This document shows, piece after piece, positions 1 through 5,489 of a stretch of 5,898 bases of DNA. Within the stretch, counting starts at the first letter, position 1. The number at the start of each line of letters is the position of its first letter. The DNA is from an uncultured Rhodovulum sp. (lineage in GTDB: Bacteria; Pseudomonadota; Alphaproteobacteria; Rhodobacterales; Rhodobacteraceae), in assembly GCA_946221765.1 (NCBI GenBank), contig CAMIMK010000209.1:1-5898 (forward strand), written 5' to 3'. The notes beneath the pieces are model-generated. The model did no database searches. It was not told the DNA's origin and was given only the letters and a program-made list of their open reading frames with translations. The position numbers and the translations under genes were made by a program.

Positions 1-399
1 GACGAAGAAGGCGTCGTCCTCGATCCCGATCCGGCTCCCGGGGGGCAGCCTCTCGCCGAGCAGCGCGGCCAGCAGGCGCACCGGATCGGCGTCGTCGTCG
101 TAGATGGCGGCCCGCCGCGACCACGAGGCGGCGAGCGTGTTGCTGGCGTCGATGGCGCGCAACAGGTTGAGCGGCATCTCGTCCGCCGTGACGAGGCAGG
201 CCTGCAGATACTGATAGGCCGGCGTGTCGTGGCCGGTCAGCCAGAAGATCGTCTCCGGGGCGAAGGCGACATAGGCGTCGAGCCCGGCCTCCGCCATCGC
301 GGCCCGCAGGCGCCCCAGGCGCTGCGCGTACTCGTCCAGCGAGAAGGGCAGGGGCGCGGTCAGCGGGCCGTGGCCGAGGTGGATGGGGACCTGTGCCAT
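1..399 (-). CDS. M24 (creatinase/prolidase-fold) family protein, N-terminal part, truncated by the window edge
   Basis: The first 133 codons of a minus-strand gene are present and the frame is open to the edge. Residues about 19-130 look like the creatinase N-terminal domain that precedes the pita-bread catalytic domain in M24 enzymes. They begin FSLDEYAQRLGRLRAAM (19-35), then a hydrophobic strand and an FWLTGHD segment (52-58) typical of Xaa-Pro aminopeptidase, creatinase and ectoine hydrolase (DoeA) relatives. The metal ligands and catalytic residues lie in the missing C-terminal part, so peptidase, creatinase and ectoine-hydrolase roles cannot be separated. No signal peptide is seen, so the protein is probably cytoplasmic. 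The start ATG at 399 lies 9 nt after the stop of the idnD-like gene and has only a weak Shine-Dalgarno sequence, which suggests co-transcription and perhaps translational coupling. Family assignment is fairly sure; substrate is unknown. Confidence 0.72.
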   Translation of the reverse strand, partial: MAQVPIHLGHGPLTAPLPFSLDEYAQRLGRLRAAMAEAGLDAYVAFAPETIFWLTGHDTPAYQYLQACLVTADEMPLNLLRAIDASNTLAASWSRRAAIYDDDADPVRLLAALLGERLPPGSRIGIEDDAFFV

Positions 400-408
400 G
401 GCGCCCGG

Positions 409-1446
409 TCAGGCGGTCAGCACGACCTTGACGCTCTCGCTGCGGTCGAGCGCCAGGGCGAAGGCGTCGGTCACTTCGGCGAGCGGCCGCGTGCCGGTGA
501 CGATCGAGAGGACATCGAGCGTGCCCGCGGAGATGAGCGCCACCGCCTCCGCGAATTCGTCGTCGAAGCGGAAGGAGCCGAGGAGGTCGATCTCCTTCGC
601 CATCACCGGGTTCATCGGGGCGCCGGTCGGGCCCGCGGGCAGGCTGCCGACCAGCACGACGGTGCCGCCCCGGCGGACCCAGCCGATCGCCGTGGTCAGG
701 GCTGCGGGGGCGCCCGAGCATTCGATCACCACGTCCGGTGCGGGCCCCTCGGCCAGCGCCGCCGGCCCGGCCGAGAGATCCACCACCCGGTCGGCGCCGA
801 GGCGGCCGGCGAAGGCGAGCGGGACGGCCGCGATGTCGAGCATGGTCGTCGCCGCCGCCCCCTTGATCCGCGCGGCCAGCAGCGTCAGCAGCCCGATCGG
901 CCCGGCGCCGATGATCGCGACCGACCGGCCCGACACCCGCGCCCGGTTCACCGCATGCAGGCAGACCGCCAGCGGCTCGGCCAGCGCCGCCGCCTCCAGC
1001 GGCACGTGGTCGGGCACGGGAACGCATTGCGCGGGCGTGGCGTCGAACCGCGTCGAGAAGCCGCCCTGCATGTGGGGGGTCTTCGAGGCCGAGCCCATGA
1101 AATAGATGTTCTCGCAGAGATTCCGCCGCCCCTCGCGGCAGCGCGGACAGGAGCCGCACCAGCGCGACGGGTTGACCGCGACCCGGGTGCCGGGGGCGAT
1201 GCCGGTGACGCCCGGGCCCACGGCCTCGACGATGCCGGCCACCTCATGGCCGAGCACGAGCGGCGACGTGGCAATGAAATCGCCGATGCGGGCATGGCGG
1301 AAGTAATGCATGTCCGAGCCGCAGATTCCCCCGGCCCCGAAGCGCAGCCGCACGAAGCCGGGGGCGAGGGGGCCGAGGTCGCGCGCCACGAGGCGCAGGT
1401 CCCCGGGACCGTAGAGGGTGGCCGCGGTGGCCGGGGTGGTGGTCAT
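409..1446 (-). CDS. idnD: Zinc-dependent medium-chain dehydrogenase, L-idonate 5-dehydrogenase (IdnD) type
   Basis: A 345-residue MDR-superfamily dehydrogenase, matching the usual IdnD length (about 343). IdnD oxidises L-idonate to 5-ketogluconate with NAD(P)+ in the cytoplasm. Visible features are the GGICGSD motif with catalytic zinc ligand Cys42, GHE at 66-68 (His67, Glu68), structural zinc cysteines 97, 100, 103 and 111, and AEPLAV around Glu157. The Rossmann motif is GAGPIG (180-185), and Asp204 at the end of the second strand favours NAD+. The segments NPS (92-94), FMGSAS, PHMQGGF and LLGSFRF are characteristic of IdnD rather than of threonine or sorbitol dehydrogenases. The ATG at 1446 was chosen because homology begins just after it and a GGGACGG purine run lies 8 nt upstream; an in-frame ATG at 1545 would add 33 unrelated residues. 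The gene is followed closely by the M24 gene. The physiological substrate could be another polyol or aldonate. Confidence 0.82.
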   Translation of the reverse strand: MTTTPATAATLYGPGDLRLVARDLGPLAPGFVRLRFGAGGICGSDMHYFRHARIGDFIATSPLVLGHEVAGIVEAVGPGVTGIAPGTRVAVNPSRWCGSCPRCREGRRNLCENIYFMGSASKTPHMQGGFSTRFDATPAQCVPVPDHVPLEAAALAEPLAVCLHAVNRARVSGRSVAIIGAGPIGLLTLLAARIKGAAATTMLDIAAVPLAFAGRLGADRVVDLSAGPAALAEGPAPDVVIECSGAPAALTTAIGWVRRGGTVVLVGSLPAGPTGAPMNPVMAKEIDLLGSFRFDDEFAEAVALISAGTLDVLSIVTGTRPLAEVTDAFALALDRSESVKVVLTA

Positions 1447-1592
1447 GGCTGGGTCCGTCCCATGCTGGTCGGCTGCCGCAGCGGGGCCTGCGGCAGGAAG
1501 CTGGCGGGGACAGGCACACGACGCGGCCACGCGCGGTGGAGGCAACCCGTGAAAAGGCGGCGCGCCCGCGCCCCCGCACCGCTGGTGCGCAT
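1443..1592 (-). CDS. Possible 49-codon leader ORF overlapping the idnD start
   Basis: A small frame starts at ATG 1592, 6 nt after a GGGGGAGA purine run, a good Shine-Dalgarno match. It ends in a TGA (1445-1443) that overlaps the idnD ATG as ATGA, the arrangement typical of translational coupling. An in-frame ATG at 1613 would extend it by seven residues. The encoded peptide (begins MRTSGAGARARR, ends MGRTQP) is rich in Arg, Pro and Ala, and resembles no protein I recognise. There is no signal peptide or membrane segment. Open frames of this length are common by chance at this GC content, so this is only a candidate leader peptide or coupling ORF. Confidence 0.22.
   Translation of the reverse strand: MRTSGAGARARRLFTGCLHRAWPRRVPVPASFLPQAPLRQPTSMGRTQP
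1473..1496 (-). promoter_or_regulatory. Hairpin with perfect 9-bp stem just upstream of idnD
   Basis: CTGCCGCAG and CTGCGGCAG form a perfect inverted repeat around a 6-nt loop. It ends 26 nt before the idnD ATG and just upstream of its purine-rich ribosome-binding region. In the mRNA this would be a stable stem-loop in the leader, inside the small leader frame. It has no following T tract, so it does not look like an intrinsic terminator. It could modulate idnD translation, or serve as a DNA operator. The repeat is seen directly; the function is inferred. Confidence 0.4.
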
Positions 1593-1633
1593 CCTGCGTC
1601 TCCCCCGTGGCATCTCTCCCGTGCCTTGCGATC

Positions 1634-1662
1634 TTGTTCGGACGCTACGGGGCGCGCGTCAA
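1634..1662 (-). promoter_or_regulatory. Weak candidate promoter for the idnD operon
   Basis: On the minus strand a TTGACG hexamer (1662-1657) matches the sigma-70 -35 box in five of six positions. Seventeen bases later lies GAACAA (1639-1634), a poor -10 box. The pair sits 16 nt downstream of the TTTGT-CAT-ACAAA operator-like repeat, a sensible place for regulation. It would give an idnD leader of roughly 180 nt. Only the -35 element is convincing. Confidence 0.25.
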
Positions 1663-1677
1663 GACCTGAGCGGGGCC

Positions 1678-1690
1678 TTTGTCATACAAA
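1678..1690. promoter_or_regulatory. GntR/FadR-type operator candidate (TTTGT-CAT-ACAAA)
   Basis: A perfect inverted repeat of 5-bp arms around a 3-bp spacer, TTTGTCATACAAA. The core fits the TnGTnnnACnA consensus known for the FadR subfamily of GntR regulators, which often control sugar-acid, lactate and carboxylate genes. It stands out as an AT-rich patch in a very GC-rich intergenic region, and lies about 230 nt upstream of the idnD-like gene, just upstream of a TTGACG -35-like box. No GntR gene is in the window, so the regulator would be encoded elsewhere. The match is seen directly; operator function is inferred. Confidence 0.5.
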
Positions 1691-1872
1691 TCCACCCGCC
1701 ATCGGCGCGGCGGCGGGCGGAGCGGGGCGGCCGACATCGGATCTGATGGCGCAGGCTCAGGGCAACCTTTCGCGGCGCCCCGATCCCGTTGCCGCCGCCC
1801 GGGTCCGAGATGCCGGAGGGACAGCCACGGTCGAACAGGGTGCCGGCGCCTGGCTGCCCCCGGTGTCATCCC

Positions 1873-1888
1873 GCAGGCCATGGCCTGC
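1873..1888. repeat. Perfect 16-bp palindrome GCAGGCCATGGCCTGC
   Basis: A gapless, perfectly self-complementary 16-mer lies about 90 nt beyond the 3' end of the araC-like gene and about 430 nt upstream of idnD. With no loop bases it is a poor RNA hairpin and has no T tract. A dimeric-protein binding site, or a chance palindrome in GC-rich DNA, is more likely than a terminator. Confidence 0.35.
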
Positions 1889-1974
1889 CGTCACCTCCCT
1901 GCCCGCATGGCCGGGCGGCTGGACGGGGTGGGGCAGGTCCGCGGCCGGGGTATTTTTGCTGTGCGTCGCGCCCG

Positions 1975-3009
1975 CTAGCGACCATCCCCCTCCCGGCCCG
2001 TTTCAGGCAGGCCGGCGGACCCGCCCGCTGGTTGGGGCCTGCGCGCCAGGGCGCGTGTCTCGCGCGGGGTCCGGCCGGTTTCCCGGCGGAAGGCGCGGCT
2101 GAAGGCCGCGGCCGAGCCGAAGCCCGTCCGCTCCGCCACTTCCGCCAGTGGCAGGCCGGTGTCCGTCACCAGCCGGCGCGCCGCCTGCATCCTGAGCTGG
2201 GCGGCATAGGCCGCCGGCGCCACGCCGAGCGTCCGCCGGAACAGCCCCTCCAGCGTGCGCACCGACACCCCCACCCGCCGGGCCACCGCGGCCGTGCCGA
2301 GCGGCTGCTCCAGCGCGGCCTCCAGGATGCGGATCGCCTGCGCCACCCGCGGCTCCGCGCCGCCGAGCCGGCCGAGCGACACCAGCGGCTGCGCGTCCGA
2401 CCCGGCATGCGCCTCGTCATAGACGAAGACGCTCGCCACATCGAGCGCGAGGGCCGGGCCGAAGCGGGACCGGATCAGGTGCAGCATGAGATCGAAGGCC
2501 GGCGAGGCGCCCCCCGCGGTGACGATCCGCCCCGAGATCACCCAGCGGTCGGCCCGCACCTCCGTCTCGGGATGCGCGGCGGAGAACGCCTCCAGATCCT
2601 CCCAGTGGGTGGTGGCCGCGTGGCCGGCCAGCAAGCCGGCGGCCCCCAGCACCCAGGCCCCGCTCTCGATCCCCGCCACGGCCGCGAAGCGCGGCGCCAG
2701 CCGCCGCAGCCGTGCCGCGAGCGGCCGGGCACGGGCCAGGGCCTCGAAGCCGGCGACGACCATCAGGAGATCGCCGGCCGCCGTCCGCTCCAGCCGCCCG
2801 TGCGGCGCCAGCGGCAGGCTGTTGGTCAGCACCACCGGGCCGCCATCCACCGTCACCGCCTGCCAGCGGATCCGGTCGCCGCCGGACAGCCGGTTGCACG
2901 CCCGCATCGGGTCGAGGACCGAGGCGACCGTCATCATCGACGATCCCGGCAGGATCAGCACGGTCACGCGCAGGGGGGCGGGATCGGGGGCAAAGGGAGG
3001 CATGCGCAT
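1975..3009 (-). CDS. cdhR: AraC-family regulator with DJ-1/GATase1-like sensor domain, CdhR-like
   Basis: A regulator of 344 residues from ATG 3009, close to the usual length for GATase1-AraC proteins. Residues about 13-185 form a DJ-1/PfpI-like domain that starts LRVTVLILPG. It contains GIESGAW (113-119) where enzymes of the fold carry the nucleophilic cysteine, so it is probably a non-catalytic ligand sensor. TTHWEDLE (133-140) and GGASPAFDLMLHLI (166-179) are typical of this regulator group. The C-terminal part (about 219-320) is an AraC DNA-binding domain with two helix-turn-helices, near 238-259 and 288-309, the second followed by FSRAFRRETGRTP. In Pseudomonas this architecture includes CdhR (carnitine), GbdR (betaine) and ArgR. 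Divergence from the carnitine operon favours CdhR. Start choice is uncertain: ATG 3003 or GTG 3057 are alternatives, and none has a clear ribosome-binding site. The last 25 residues are Arg/Gly/Pro-rich. Confidence 0.8.
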   Translation of the reverse strand: MRMPPFAPDPAPLRVTVLILPGSSMMTVASVLDPMRACNRLSGGDRIRWQAVTVDGGPVVLTNSLPLAPHGRLERTAAGDLLMVVAGFEALARARPLAARLRRLAPRFAAVAGIESGAWVLGAAGLLAGHAATTHWEDLEAFSAAHPETEVRADRWVISGRIVTAGGASPAFDLMLHLIRSRFGPALALDVASVFVYDEAHAGSDAQPLVSLGRLGGAEPRVAQAIRILEAALEQPLGTAAVARRVGVSVRTLEGLFRRTLGVAPAAYAAQLRMQAARRLVTDTGLPLAEVAERTGFGSAAAFSRAFRRETGRTPRETRALARRPQPAGGSAGLPETGREGDGR

Positions 3010-3089
3010 TGGATCAAGTCTGCTGCGCTCCCGGTCAAGATGTTTCGCGGGGACCACGCTAGCCTCGGGGCAAGCAAGGAGACTGCATC
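3010..3089. promoter_or_regulatory. Divergent control region between cdhR and the carnitine operon, with GRTCAAG direct repeat
   Basis: Eighty bases separate the two divergent starts. GATCAAG (3012-3018) and GGTCAAG (3033-3039) form a direct repeat spaced 21 bp, two helical turns, as expected for tandem half-sites of an AraC-family activator. The proximal copy would overlap a -35 position (3035-3040) followed 17 bp later by a weak GCTAGC -10 (3058-3063) for the rightward operon, which fits a promoter dependent on an activator. The repeat is seen directly; its use by the neighbouring regulator is inferred. Confidence 0.4.
3076..3081 (+). promoter_or_regulatory. Strong Shine-Dalgarno of the beta-keto-acid cleavage enzyme
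   Basis: AAGGAG lies 8 nt before the ATG at 3090 and fixes that codon as the start of the first gene of the carnitine operon. Confidence 0.8.
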
Positions 3090-3998
3090 ATGGGACTGAC
3101 GCCGAGCCGCGAGGCCTTCATCACCTGCGCCGTGACCGGCGTGGGCGACACCACCGGACGCTCGGACAAGGTGCCGGTCACGCCGCGCCAGATCGCCGAC
3201 GCCGCGATCGAGGCGGCGGAGGCCGGCGCGGCCATCGCCCATATCCACGTCCGCGACCCGCAGACGGGCCGGGGCTCGCGGTCCATCGACCTCTATGCCG
3301 AGGTGGTCGAGCATGTCCGTGCGAGCGGCACCGACGTGGTGCTGAACCTCACCGCCGGCATGGGCGGCGACCTGACCCTCGGCTCGCCCGAGGCGCCGCT
3401 GCCGCCCGACCCGGCCGGCACCGACATGGTCGGCGCCACCGAGCGGCTCGCCCATGTGGCGAAGCTGTTGCCCGAGATCTGCACCCTCGACTGTGGCACG
3501 ATGAATTTCGGTGAGGGCGACTACATCATGACCAACTCGCCGGCGATGCTGCGCGAGATGGCCCGCCAGATCCAGGCGCTCGGGGTGCGGCCGGAAATCG
3601 AGGTCTTCGACACCGGCCACCTGCTGCTGGCGAAATGGCTGAAGGGGCAGGGCCTGATCGACGATCCGGTCCTCATCCAGCTCTGCATGGGCATCCCGTG
3701 GGGGGCGCCCGATGACATCGGCACGCTGATGGCGCTCGTCAACAACATGCCCTCGGGCTGGCTCTATTCGGCGTTCTCGATCGGGCGGAACGCGCTCCCC
3801 TACGCGGCGCTCGCCGTCCTCGCCGGCGGCAACATCCGCGTCGGCCTCGAGGACAACATCTGGCTCGGCAAGGGCGTCCTCGCGAGCAACGGCGACCTCG
3901 TCACCCGCGCGCGCCAGACCGTCGAGGGAATGGGCACGCGCCTCCTTTCGCCCGCCGAGGTGCGCGCGAAGCTGAACCTCCAGAAGCGGTGGGGCTGA
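3090..3998 (+). CDS. cdhC: Beta-keto-acid cleavage enzyme (BKACE, former DUF849), 3-dehydrocarnitine:acetyl-CoA type
   Basis: A 302-residue TIM-barrel, zinc-dependent enzyme of the BKACE family, of normal length. In carnitine catabolism the family member condenses 3-dehydrocarnitine with acetyl-CoA and releases betainyl-CoA and acetoacetate. Visible motifs are ITCAVTG (11-17), the zinc-binding HIHVRDP (51-57, ligands His51 and His53), LNLTAG (85-90), the TLDCGTMNFG segment (132-141), EVFDTGHL (171-178) and NIRVGLEDN (248-256). In the last, Glu254 is the third zinc ligand and Arg250 and Asp255 match the catalytic network known from Kce. BKACE members use many beta-keto acids; the dehydrocarnitine assignment rests on the next gene, a carnitine dehydrogenase, 3 nt downstream. 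It is the first gene of the operon and is preceded by a strong AAGGAG. Confidence 0.88.
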   Translation: MGLTPSREAFITCAVTGVGDTTGRSDKVPVTPRQIADAAIEAAEAGAAIAHIHVRDPQTGRGSRSIDLYAEVVEHVRASGTDVVLNLTAGMGGDLTLGSPEAPLPPDPAGTDMVGATERLAHVAKLLPEICTLDCGTMNFGEGDYIMTNSPAMLREMARQIQALGVRPEIEVFDTGHLLLAKWLKGQGLIDDPVLIQLCMGIPWGAPDDIGTLMALVNNMPSGWLYSAFSIGRNALPYAALAVLAGGNIRVGLEDNIWLGKGVLASNGDLVTRARQTVEGMGTRLLSPAEVRAKLNLQKRWG

Positions 3999-4001
3999 GC
4001 C

Positions 4002-5486
4002 ATGACCTCGACGATCCCCACGACCATCGGGAAATGCGCCGTCCTCGGCGGCGGCGTCATCGGCGCGGGCTGGGTGGCGCGGCTGATCGAGAACGGCCAC
4101 GACGTCGCGGTCTTCGATCCCGCCTCCGACGCGCAGGCGAAGCTCGATGCGGTGCTCGCCAACGCCGACCGCGCCTATGCGAAGCTCACCCTCGCCCAGC
4201 GCCCGGCGAAGGGCGCCGTCACCCGCGCCGCCTCGATCGCCGACGCCGTGCGCGACGCCGATCTCGTCGTCGAGGCGGTGCCCGAGCGGCTCGACCTCAA
4301 GGCGCGCGTCTATGCCGAGGTCGAGGCGGCGGCACGGCCCGACGCGATCGTCGCCTCCTCCACCTCCGGGATCCTGCCCACCGACCTCCAGGCCGGGCTC
4401 GCGCATCCCGGGCGGCTCGTCGTCGCGCACCCGTTCAACCCGGTCTACCTCATCCCCGTCGTCGAGATCGTCGGCGGCAGGGCGACCGACCCGGCCGTGG
4501 TGGACGCGCTGATGGCCTTCTATCCGACGCTCGGGATGAAGCCCGTCCACATCCGGAAGGAGATCGAGGCCTTCGTCGCCGACCGTCTGCTCGAGTCGCT
4601 CTGGCGCGAGGCGCTGTGGCTGATCCATGACGGCATCTGCACGACGCAGGAACTCGACGACATCGTCCGCTACGGCTTCGGCCTGCGCTGGGCGCAGATG
4701 GGCGTCTTCGACACCTACCGCGTCGCCGGCGGCGAGGCGGGGATGCGGCATTTCATGGCGCAGTTCGGTCCCTGCCTGAGCTGGCCGTGGAGCCACCTGA
4801 CCGAGGTGCCGCCGTTCGACGACGCCCTCGTCGACCTCATCGCCGGGCAGTCCGACGCCCAGTCGGGCCACCTCGACATCCGCGAGATGGAGCGGATCCG
4901 CGACGACAACCTCGTCGCCATCCAGCAGGCGCTCCGCGCGCAGGACTGGGGCGCAGGCAAGCTCCTCGCCGACTACGAGCAGCGGCTCTTCGACCGCGGC
5001 GCCGCGATCCCGGAGCCAGACCTCGCGCAGCCGATCCCGACGACGCGCCGCCGCGTGCCGCCGGATTGGACCGACTACAACGGCCACATGAACGAAGCCC
5101 GCTACCTGCAGGCCTTCGCCGACGCGACCGACGCCTTCCTGCGGCTGATCGGCGTCGACGCCGGCTATATCGCGACGGGCGGCAGCTACTTCACCGTCGA
5201 GACCCACATCCGCCATCTCGACGAGGCTCGGGCGGGCACCGAGATCGCGACGACAACCCAGGTCATCGCGGGGGCGGGCAAGAAGCTCCGCCTCTTCCAC
5301 CGCCTCACCGCCGGTGACCGGCTGCTGGCGACGGGCGAGCACATGCTCGTCCATGTGTCGCTCGAGACCCGCGCCGCGAGCGAGCCCGGCCCCGACGTCT
5401 CGGCGAAGCTTGCCGGGATCCTCACCGCCCAGGCCGCGCTCCCGGCGCCGGTCGGGCTCGGCCGCGCCGTCGGGCAGGGGAGGTAG
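4002..5486 (+). CDS. lcdH: Bifunctional L-carnitine 3-dehydrogenase / betainyl-CoA thioesterase
   Basis: A 494-residue fusion. Residues about 9-320 are an L-carnitine dehydrogenase of the 3-hydroxyacyl-CoA dehydrogenase superfamily. They have a Rossmann motif GGGVIGAGW (16-24), Asp39 selecting NAD+, VVEAVPE (89-95), SSTSG (119-123) and HPFNP (143-147), with the expected catalytic His143 and Glu155 in VVEIVGG. The C-terminal ~150 residues form a 4HBT-type hot-dog thioesterase, seen in DYNGHMNEARYL (358-369) and a later VETHIRHL strand. Stand-alone carnitine dehydrogenases are about 320 residues, so the thioesterase is an added domain; in Pseudomonas the two are the separate genes cdhA and cdhB. 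The fused form is known from Sinorhizobium meliloti. Together they oxidise L-carnitine to 3-dehydrocarnitine and hydrolyse betainyl-CoA to glycine betaine, the steps before and after the upstream BKACE. Leucine codons are strongly CTC-biased, unlike cdhR. Confidence 0.93.
   Translation: MTSTIPTTIGKCAVLGGGVIGAGWVARLIENGHDVAVFDPASDAQAKLDAVLANADRAYAKLTLAQRPAKGAVTRAASIADAVRDADLVVEAVPERLDLKARVYAEVEAAARPDAIVASSTSGILPTDLQAGLAHPGRLVVAHPFNPVYLIPVVEIVGGRATDPAVVDALMAFYPTLGMKPVHIRKEIEAFVADRLLESLWREALWLIHDGICTTQELDDIVRYGFGLRWAQMGVFDTYRVAGGEAGMRHFMAQFGPCLSWPWSHLTEVPPFDDALVDLIAGQSDAQSGHLDIREMERIRDDNLVAIQQALRAQDWGAGKLLADYEQRLFDRGAAIPEPDLAQPIPTTRRRVPPDWTDYNGHMNEARYLQAFADATDAFLRLIGVDAGYIATGGSYFTVETHIRHLDEARAGTEIATTTQVIAGAGKKLRLFHRLTAGDRLLATGEHMLVHVSLETRAASEPGPDVSAKLAGILTAQAALPAPVGLGRAVGQGR
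5477..5483 (+). promoter_or_regulatory. Shine-Dalgarno of the acyl-CoA dehydrogenase inside the end of lcdH
   Basis: GGGGAGG lies 6 nt before the ATG at 5490 and within the last codons of lcdH. It supports that start and the tight coupling of the two genes. Confidence 0.75.
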
Positions 5487-5489
5487 CGC

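Larger units (their letters stand above)
1447..1974. other. Intergenic region between the araC-like regulator and idnD
   Basis: These 528 bases carry no gene with recognisable similarity. Both flanking genes point left, so this is the downstream region of the regulator and the upstream region of idnD. It contains the TTTGT-CAT-ACAAA operator candidate (1678-1690), a TTGACG -35-like hexamer (1662-1657), a 16-bp palindrome (1873-1888), a hairpin (1473-1496) and a weak leader frame (1443-1592). A short GCCCG/CGGGC inverted repeat near 1901-1916 is the only other hairpin I noticed near the regulator's 3' end, and it lacks a T tract. I see no convincing intrinsic terminator, RNA gene or insertion-sequence remnant. 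Confidence 0.6.

Noticed and set aside
229..1746. A 505-codon plus-strand frame opposite idnD
   Set aside because: The minus strand here encodes a full IdnD-type dehydrogenase with all zinc and Rossmann motifs. The plus-strand translation is low-complexity Arg/Gly/Ala and extends through the intergenic region.
1761..1793. GGCAAC ... GTTGCC inverted repeat
   Set aside because: Only 6-bp arms with a 21-bp spacer and no T tract, which is expected by chance in this composition.
1645..1881. A 78-codon minus-strand frame in the intergenic region
   Set aside because: It has Arg/Pro-rich composition, no recognised similarity and no good ribosome-binding site, and it crosses the operator-like repeat.
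1941..1958. GC-rich stretch followed by TATTTTT on the plus strand, resembling an intrinsic terminator
   Set aside because: No plus-strand gene ends here and the GC-rich part forms only an imperfect stem. In the minus orientation, which matters for the araC-like gene, the tract is A-rich and could not serve as the U tract.
1789..3099. A 436-codon plus-strand frame opposite the araC-like gene
   Set aside because: The AraC/GATase1 protein on the other strand is unmistakable. The plus-strand product is Arg/His/Pro/Gly-rich with no domain and would run into the start of the BKACE gene.
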